Shown: positions 4,354-8,663 of the stretch, piece after piece
How the letters are laid out: the number at the start of each line of letters is the position of its first letter
Position numbering within the stretch: the first letter of the stretch is position 1
Source: JBNJEL01 sp051745835
GTDB lineage: Bacteria; Bacillota; Halanaerobiia; Halobacteroidales; Acetohalobiaceae
DNA length: 8,663 bases
Direction: 5' to 3'
Assembly (NCBI GenBank): GCA_051745835.1
Contig: JBNJEL010000078.1
Coordinates: forward strand, 1-8,663
Program-made: the position numbers and the translations under genes
The notes under the pieces: model-generated
What the model saw: only the letters and a program-made list of their open reading frames with translations
Databases searched by the model: none
Told to the model about the DNA's origin: nothing

Positions 4354-6399
4354 ACTACTCCAAATAAAGAAGGTAATCATTTAACTGAAGAGAAGAGTCC
4401 CTACTTATTACAGCATGTTTATAATCCAGTAGATTGGTATCCTTGGTCTAAAGAAGCTTTTCAGAAAGCTCAACAAGAGGATAAACCTATCTTTCTATCG
4501 ATTGGTTATTCTACTTGTCATTGGTGTCATGTAATGGAGCGAGAATCTTTCGAAGATGAAGAGGTTGCTGCTATTTTAAATCAAAACTTTGTTGCTATTA
4601 AAGTAGATCGTGAAGAGCGACCGGATATTGATAGTATTTATATGAAGGTCTGTCAGATGTTAACTGGAAGAGGAGGTTGGCCCTTAACAATTATTATGAC
4701 TCCTGACCAGAAGCCGTTTTTTGCTGGCACTTATTTTCCTAAAGAGTCGCGTGGTCAGCAGACTGGTTTAATTGAAGTCTTAAAGGGAGTGCAAGAAGCG
4801 TGGGTAACTGATCGGCAATCACTATTAAATAGAAGCGAAGAGCTAATAACTAAGTTAACTCAATCAACTCAAAATAAAGAAGGAAGCTCGGTAGCTAAGC
4901 TGCATCAGTTAGTTCAGCAGGCTGTAACTGACTTTAAACGTAATTGTGATGAAGAGTATGGCGGGTTTGGTACTGCTCCTAAATTTCCGATGGCTCATGT
5001 GTTGATGTTTCTATTACGCTTTTGGAAGAGTAATCAGGATGAAGAGGTGTTAGAATTAGTCGAGCAGACATTAGATAGCATGCACCAAGGTGGTATCTAT
5101 GATCATTTAGGTTATGGTTTTAGTAGATATTCGACTGACCGTAAGTGGTTAGTGCCTCACTTTGAGAAGATGTTATACGATAATGCTTTATTGGCAATAG
5201 TTTATTTAGAAGGCTATCAAGTGCTGGGCAAGGATACTTATGCTGAGGTTGCTCAAGAGATATTTAGTTATGTAGAACGTGATATGACTGCAAAGCAAGG
5301 TGGTTTCTTTTCGGCAGAAGATGCTGATTCAGAAGGAGAAGAAGGTAAGTTCTATCTATGGAGTCCTCAGGAAGTAAAAGAAGTGTTAGGTGAAGAGGAA
5401 GGTTCTAACTTCTGCGCTGCTTATAATATTACAGCTGATGGTAATTTTGCGGGGAAAAGTATACCTAACTTAATTGATACTGCTACTGATAAGTTAATTT
5501 TAAAGGAAGAGTTTAAGGATGAACGTGATAAGTTATTTGCGGTGCGTGATAAGCGGGTACATCCTCATAAGGATGATAAGATTTTAACCTCTTGGAATGG
5601 ATTAATGATTGCTGCTTTGGCAATAGGAGCTAGAGTTTTACAAGATAATAGTTTAGAGCAGTTAGCTACAGAAGCAGTAGAGTTTATTACGGATAATTTA
5701 CGACGTGATGATGGGCGATTATTGGCTAGATATCGTGATGGTCAGGCTGATTATTTAGGTTATTTAGATGATTACGCTTTTTTAATTTGGGGATTAATTG
5801 AGCTCTATGAGACTACTTTTACAGTTGATTATTTACAGTTAGCCCTAGAATTAAATGAAGACCTCCTAGATTATTTTTGGGATGAAGAAGCAGGTGGTTT
5901 TTACTTTTACGGTGCTGATAGTGAAGAGTTATTGACTAGACCAAAAGAGATCCATGATGGGGCAATGCCTTCTGGTAATTCTGTAGCTACCTTAAATCTA
6001 TTACGTTTAGCACGCTTGACTGGTGATACTCAATTAGAGAAGAAGGCACGTAGTCAGTTTGAATACTTTGGTACTCAGGTAGCTAAGAATCCGACGGGGT
6101 ATGCTTACTTCTTATCTGCTTGGATCTTTGCTCAAAATAAAGGACAGGAAGTAATAATTGCAGGTATTAAGGAAGAAGAGAGTACTCAACAGATGTTAGA
6201 GATTATCAAACAACAGTTTACTCCCTTTACCGTAGTAGCCTTTAATAATCCCCAACAGCGTAATCAATTAACTGATTTAATTCCTTTTATTGCTGAGCAA
6301 AAGAGAGCTAACGAGCGAACTACTGCTTATATCTGTGAAAACTTTGCTTGTCAACAACCAATTACAGATGTTGCAGAGTTTAGAAGTAGGTTTAATTAA
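4351..6399 (+). CDS. yyaL: YyaL/SSP411-type thioredoxin-domain protein (DUF255, COG1331)
   Basis: The 682-residue protein is close to full family length (B. subtilis YyaL is about 690). The N-terminal thioredoxin-like domain (about 10-170) holds SPYLLQHVYNPVDWYPW (16-32), the redox motif C56-H-W-C59-H, VDREERPDID (85-94), GGWP with the probable cis-Pro P111, and AGTYFP. The rest resembles the alpha/alpha-barrel glycosidase fold of the family: GGFGTAPKFP (204-213), HFEKMLYDNA (270-279), LTSWNGLM (412-419), and a C-terminal CENFAC with C662 and C667. Homologues from bacteria to mammals (SPATA20) are conserved, but no reaction is established; a thiol-redox or sugar-related role is inference only. 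No signal peptide is seen, so it is probably cytosolic. With a strong hairpin just upstream and no promoter between, it probably depends on read-through from upstream. Confidence 0.93.
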   Translation: MTTPNKEGNHLTEEKSPYLLQHVYNPVDWYPWSKEAFQKAQQEDKPIFLSIGYSTCHWCHVMERESFEDEEVAAILNQNFVAIKVDREERPDIDSIYMKVCQMLTGRGGWPLTIIMTPDQKPFFAGTYFPKESRGQQTGLIEVLKGVQEAWVTDRQSLLNRSEELITKLTQSTQNKEGSSVAKLHQLVQQAVTDFKRNCDEEYGGFGTAPKFPMAHVLMFLLRFWKSNQDEEVLELVEQTLDSMHQGGIYDHLGYGFSRYSTDRKWLVPHFEKMLYDNALLAIVYLEGYQVLGKDTYAEVAQEIFSYVERDMTAKQGGFFSAEDADSEGEEGKFYLWSPQEVKEVLGEEEGSNFCAAYNITADGNFAGKSIPNLIDTATDKLILKEEFKDERDKLFAVRDKRVHPHKDDKILTSWNGLMIAALAIGARVLQDNSLEQLATEAVEFITDNLRRDDGRLLARYRDGQADYLGYLDDYAFLIWGLIELYETTFTVDYLQLALELNEDLLDYFWDEEAGGFYFYGADSEELLTRPKEIHDGAMPSGNSVATLNLLRLARLTGDTQLEKKARSQFEYFGTQVAKNPTGYAYFLSAWIFAQNKGQEVIIAGIKEEESTQQMLEIIKQQFTPFTVVAFNNPQQRNQLTDLIPFIAEQKRANERTTAYICENFACQQPITDVAEFRSRFN

Positions 6400-6409
6400 A
6401 TGTTATAAT
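6381..6409 (+). promoter_or_regulatory. candidate extended -10 promoter for the UDG-like gene
   Basis: TGTTATAAT at 6401-6409 starts two bases after the YyaL stop and is identical to the extended -10 elements at 2338 and 2438. The -35 candidate TAGAAG (6381-6386, 3 of 6 matches, 17-base spacer) lies inside the end of the YyaL gene. Transcription would start near 6416, leaving about 33 bases before the ATG at 6449. The next gene may thus be expressed apart from YyaL. Confidence 0.5.
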
Positions 6410-6433
6410 AAAGTAGTAGATTAGGTGCTAATT

Positions 6434-6451
6434 AGGGAGGAATACTTGATG
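6434..6451 (+). promoter_or_regulatory. ribosome binding site deciding the ATG start at 6449
   Basis: AGGGAGG at 6434-6440 lies eight bases before ATG 6449. The reading frame is open from a GTG at 6425, but that codon has no Shine-Dalgarno before it and would place AGGGAGG inside the coding region. ATG 6449 is therefore preferred; TTG at 6446, five bases from the Shine-Dalgarno, is the only close alternative. Confidence 0.8.
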
Positions 6452-7096
6452 GAAGAAGAATTGGATAAGCTAGCTCAAGATTACTTAGATCAGTATGCTA
6501 TTTCAGATGTAATTAATCCAGAATCAATCTTTTTATTTATTTTAGAATCACCTCATACCCAAGAGATGAAGTATGGTTATCCTGTCGCTGGTAGTTCAGG
6601 GCGGGAGATGACGAAGTTTATTTATCAATCTAGTAATCCTAAAGCTTTTGGTAAGTTAGTAGGTCAGCCTAAGCATGACCAGGAAGGATTAACGAAGTTT
6701 AGTCTACTTAATGTTTCGCCAGCTCCAATGCAGGAGAGCGGTTTACAGAATTATGATTTAAGTACTGGTGATAGAAGGATAGTTTCTATTTTAGAAAAGC
6801 TACGAGTGAATTATGATAGTCAGCAACATAGAAATCAAGCCTGGAATCAGCTTAAAGAAATTATTTTAGCAGATTTTAAGGAGCGTTTAGTGTCTACTTT
6901 ACAAGAACTCGATAAGTTAGAGTATCTAATTCCTTGTGGTAAGTTAGCAGCTAGTTATTTAGATCTGATCGAGGATGAGATAGAATTAATTGATAATTTA
7001 GAGATAATTGAAGGGATTCCTCATCCTTCTTTCAATCAGTGGAGCCGCTTTCAATCAATGGAGAAATTAAGAGATAAGTTAGAGCAAAGGTTATAA
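6449..7096 (+). CDS. diverged uracil-DNA glycosylase-superfamily-like protein
   Basis: The 215-residue soluble protein has no name I recognise with certainty. Its motif order resembles the uracil-DNA glycosylase superfamily. ESPHTQEMKYGYPVAGSSG (33-51) parallels the active-site loop of family 4 (GEAPG-x-E-x-x-G-x-PFVGxAG). FSLLNVSPAP (84-93) parallels the strand ending in N-x-x-x-C-x-P. LIPCGKLAASYL (160-171) parallels the LGxxA block, and IPHPSFNQW (190-198) parallels the late HPS/HPA DNA-contact loop. In that superfamily these parts flip out and excise a damaged base. The four iron-sulfur cysteines of families 4 and 5 are absent: C163 is the only cysteine. The region between 95 and 158 is helical and charged. 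It follows the YyaL gene by 49 bases but has its own extended -10 promoter candidate. The fold assignment is inference from motifs; activity and substrate are unknown. Confidence 0.6.
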   Translation: MEEELDKLAQDYLDQYAISDVINPESIFLFILESPHTQEMKYGYPVAGSSGREMTKFIYQSSNPKAFGKLVGQPKHDQEGLTKFSLLNVSPAPMQESGLQNYDLSTGDRRIVSILEKLRVNYDSQQHRNQAWNQLKEIILADFKERLVSTLQELDKLEYLIPCGKLAASYLDLIEDEIELIDNLEIIEGIPHPSFNQWSRFQSMEKLRDKLEQRL

Positions 7097-7097
7097 T
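7067..7097 (+). promoter_or_regulatory. weak promoter candidate ahead of lpdA
   Basis: A perfect -10 TATAAT at 7092-7097 overlaps the stop of the UDG-like gene, with TTAAGA at 7067-7072 (4 of 6 matches) at a long 19-base spacing. It would give a leader of about 110 bases for lpdA. The rest of the 116-base gap (7097-7212) shows no terminator, riboswitch-like fold or better promoter; TTGAAG-17-TTTAAA at 7140-7168 is a second weak option. Confidence 0.3.
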
Positions 7098-7212
7098 TTG
7101 GCATAAAAGAGATTATAAGCAGGAATTTAAGATTAAGTCTTGAAGTGTTAAGTGTAGAATAATTTAAAGTTATCATTGAAGATAAACTTAGAATAGAGGG
7201 GGAGGATTTAGA

Positions 7213-8589
7213 ATGAAGGAGTATGATGTAGTAGTAGTTGGCGGTGGACCTGGAGGATATGTTGCCGCTATTAAAGCAGCACAGTTAGGAGCGGATGTAT
7301 GTTTAGTTGAGAAGGAAGAGTTAGGAGGTACTTGCTTAAATTGGGGTTGTATCCCAACTAAAGCTTTAACAGCTAGTTGTGATGTAGTTCGTCATATTGA
7401 TGAAGGGCGTCGCTTTGGAGTAGAAGTTGACGATTATGAGATTAATTGGCCTAATATGGTTAAGAATAAGGATCGCAAAGTTAAACAGTTAGTTAAAGGC
7501 GTTCAATATTTAGTGAAGAATAATGAGATTGATTTAGTAACAGGTACAGCTTCCTTTAAATCTGAAGATATTTTAGCCATCGAGGGCAGTTCAGATGTTG
7601 AAGAAGTTAAGGGAGAAAATATTATTATTGCTACTGGTTCTAAGCCAATTGTAATTCCTGATTTCAATTATGATGGTGAGAAGATAGTTACTAGTAAGGA
7701 GTTACTTAGCTTAGATGAACTGCCGGAGAGCTTATTGATTGTAGGAGCTGGAGTAATTGGTTGTGAGTTTGCTTCTATCTTTGCTACTTTAGGTGTAGAA
7801 GTGACAGTAGTTGATGTTATGCCTCGCTTATTACCACCAGAAGATGAAGAGATTAGTCAAAACTTAGCTCGCGCCTTCCGTCGAGCACGAATTAGAGTTA
7901 AGACTGAAGCTGAGATTGAAGAGATAGTACCGACTGAGGAAGGAATTAAGGCTAGTTTAGCTGATGATAAAGATATAGATGCTGATATGGCATTAGTTGC
8001 TATTGGTAGACAGCCTTATACTGAAGGCTTAAATTTAGATGCAATTGGTTTAGAGACTGACCAAGGTGCAATTCCTGTTAATGAGTATTTAGAGACTGAG
8101 ATTGACGGCATTTATGCTATTGGTGATGTAACTGACAAAATTCAGTTAGCTCATGTAGCTTCTAAACAAGGAATTGTAGCAGCTGAAAACATTATGGGTA
8201 ATAGAAAAGAGATGGATTATAATGTAGTTCCTAATACTATCTTTACTCATCCAGAGGTTGCTAGTGTAGGTATGAATAAGGAAGAAGCGGAGGAAGAAGG
8301 TATTGAAGTTAGAGTTGGTAAGTTTGACTTCAAAGGTAATGGTAAAGCAGTAACTTTAAATGAGACCCAAGGTTTAGTTAAAATTGTTGTTAATGCCGAA
8401 GATGACACTATTATTGGCGGACATATTATAGGACCGCATGCTTCTGATCTAATTCATGAATTAACCTTAGCGGTGAAGAATGAGCTTAAGATTGAAGATT
8501 TAGCTGATACTATTCATGCTCATCCTACTTTAGCGGAGGCTGTATTTGAAGCTGCTGAAGATAGTATGGGTCAAGCAATTCATGGTTAG
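7213..8589 (+). CDS. lpdA: dihydrolipoyl dehydrogenase (E3)
   Basis: The 458-residue FAD flavoenzyme reoxidises dihydrolipoyl groups with NAD+ in 2-oxoacid dehydrogenase complexes or the glycine cleavage system. Visible parts are the FAD dinucleotide fold GGGPGGY (10-16), the redox disulfide C41/C46 in GGTCLNWGCIPTK, ATGS (140-143), the NAD fold GAGVIG (178-183) with acidic D201 at the end of the second strand (NAD rather than NADP), AIGD (302-305), and the C-terminal HAHPTLAE with catalytic base H437 and partner E442. No lipoyl domain is fused at the N-terminus, and length is normal. The C-x4-C spacing and HPTLAE exclude glutathione or mercuric reductase. The start ATG has AGGGGGAGG at 7197-7205. 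No E1, E2 or glycine-cleavage gene is in the window, so its complex is not known. It is acidic overall and cytosolic. A hairpin follows. Confidence 0.95.
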   Translation: MKEYDVVVVGGGPGGYVAAIKAAQLGADVCLVEKEELGGTCLNWGCIPTKALTASCDVVRHIDEGRRFGVEVDDYEINWPNMVKNKDRKVKQLVKGVQYLVKNNEIDLVTGTASFKSEDILAIEGSSDVEEVKGENIIIATGSKPIVIPDFNYDGEKIVTSKELLSLDELPESLLIVGAGVIGCEFASIFATLGVEVTVVDVMPRLLPPEDEEISQNLARAFRRARIRVKTEAEIEEIVPTEEGIKASLADDKDIDADMALVAIGRQPYTEGLNLDAIGLETDQGAIPVNEYLETEIDGIYAIGDVTDKIQLAHVASKQGIVAAENIMGNRKEMDYNVVPNTIFTHPEVASVGMNKEEAEEEGIEVRVGKFDFKGNGKAVTLNETQGLVKIVVNAEDDTIIGGHIIGPHASDLIHELTLAVKNELKIEDLADTIHAHPTLAEAVFEAAEDSMGQAIHG

Positions 8590-8629
8590 TAATTAGTTAA
8601 TTACTATAATTAAATAGATGTAACTCAAG

Positions 8630-8663
8630 GAGCAAGTAGGCTAGAGGTATAGTCTGCTTGCTC
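8630..8663 (+). terminator. probable terminator hairpin after lpdA, cut by the window edge
   Basis: GAGCAAGTAGGCTA (8630-8643) pairs along all 14 positions, with two G-T wobbles, to TAGTCTGCTTGCTC (8650-8663) across a six-base loop. The stem ends on the last base of the window, so the expected T tract cannot be seen. Its place 40 bases after the lpdA stop fits a terminator. Confidence 0.65.

Noticed and set aside
6425..6448. Eight-residue N-terminal extension of the UDG-like protein from GTG 6425
   Set aside because: No Shine-Dalgarno precedes the GTG, and the good AGGGAGG at 6434-6440 is placed for ATG 6449.
7097..7212. Riboswitch (for example glycine or lipoate-linked) in the lpdA leader
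   Set aside because: No conserved aptamer core, long stem or terminator/antiterminator pair is visible in the 116 bases.

Overview
The window is AT-rich and densely packed, and every gene lies on the + strand. It shows strong A/G-rich Shine-Dalgarno sequences, TTA/ATT/AAA codon preference, a Bacillus/Clostridium-type CheY, and a small DUF1657 protein of a family known mainly from endospore formers. Together these point to a low-GC, spore-forming, probably motile Bacillota (clostridia-like). A halophilic anaerobe such as a member of Halanaerobiales would fit the acidic, AT-rich proteins, but that placement is only a guess. No phage, transposon, CRISPR array or other mobile element is visible.

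Layout: (1) 14-293, a tRNA cluster fMet(CAT)-Gly(TCC)-Pro(TGG), each with an encoded CCA end. (2) 413-775, an orphan cheY with its own promoter candidate and a strong terminator. (3) 876-2257, a probable two-gene unit of a minimal HAD phosphatase (TTG start) and a full-length LysR-type regulator, closed by a terminator. (4) 2258-2528, a 271-base intergenic region with two TGTTATAAT extended -10 elements and an inverted repeat enclosing a cre-like half site. (5) 2529-3959, a YfcE-type metallophosphoesterase and a membrane-anchored DUF218 (ElyC/YdcF-like) protein. (6) 4035-4274, the DUF1657 protein behind a sigma-G-like promoter whose -10 overlaps an arm able to pair with the gene's ribosome binding site. 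(7) 4351-7096, a large YyaL/SSP411-type thioredoxin-domain protein and a diverged protein that I read as a uracil-DNA glycosylase-superfamily member with its own promoter. (8) 7213-8589, dihydrolipoyl dehydrogenase, followed by a hairpin that ends exactly at the window edge.

The genes do not form one pathway. The window reads as chromosomal housekeeping and accessory genes in short transcription units. The points most worth a second look are the DUF1657 leader (possible forespore promoter combined with Shine-Dalgarno sequestration), the diverged UDG-like protein at 6449-7096, and the P-type-ATPase-like HAD phosphatase paired with a LysR regulator. I did not find a clear multi-gene undescribed system.
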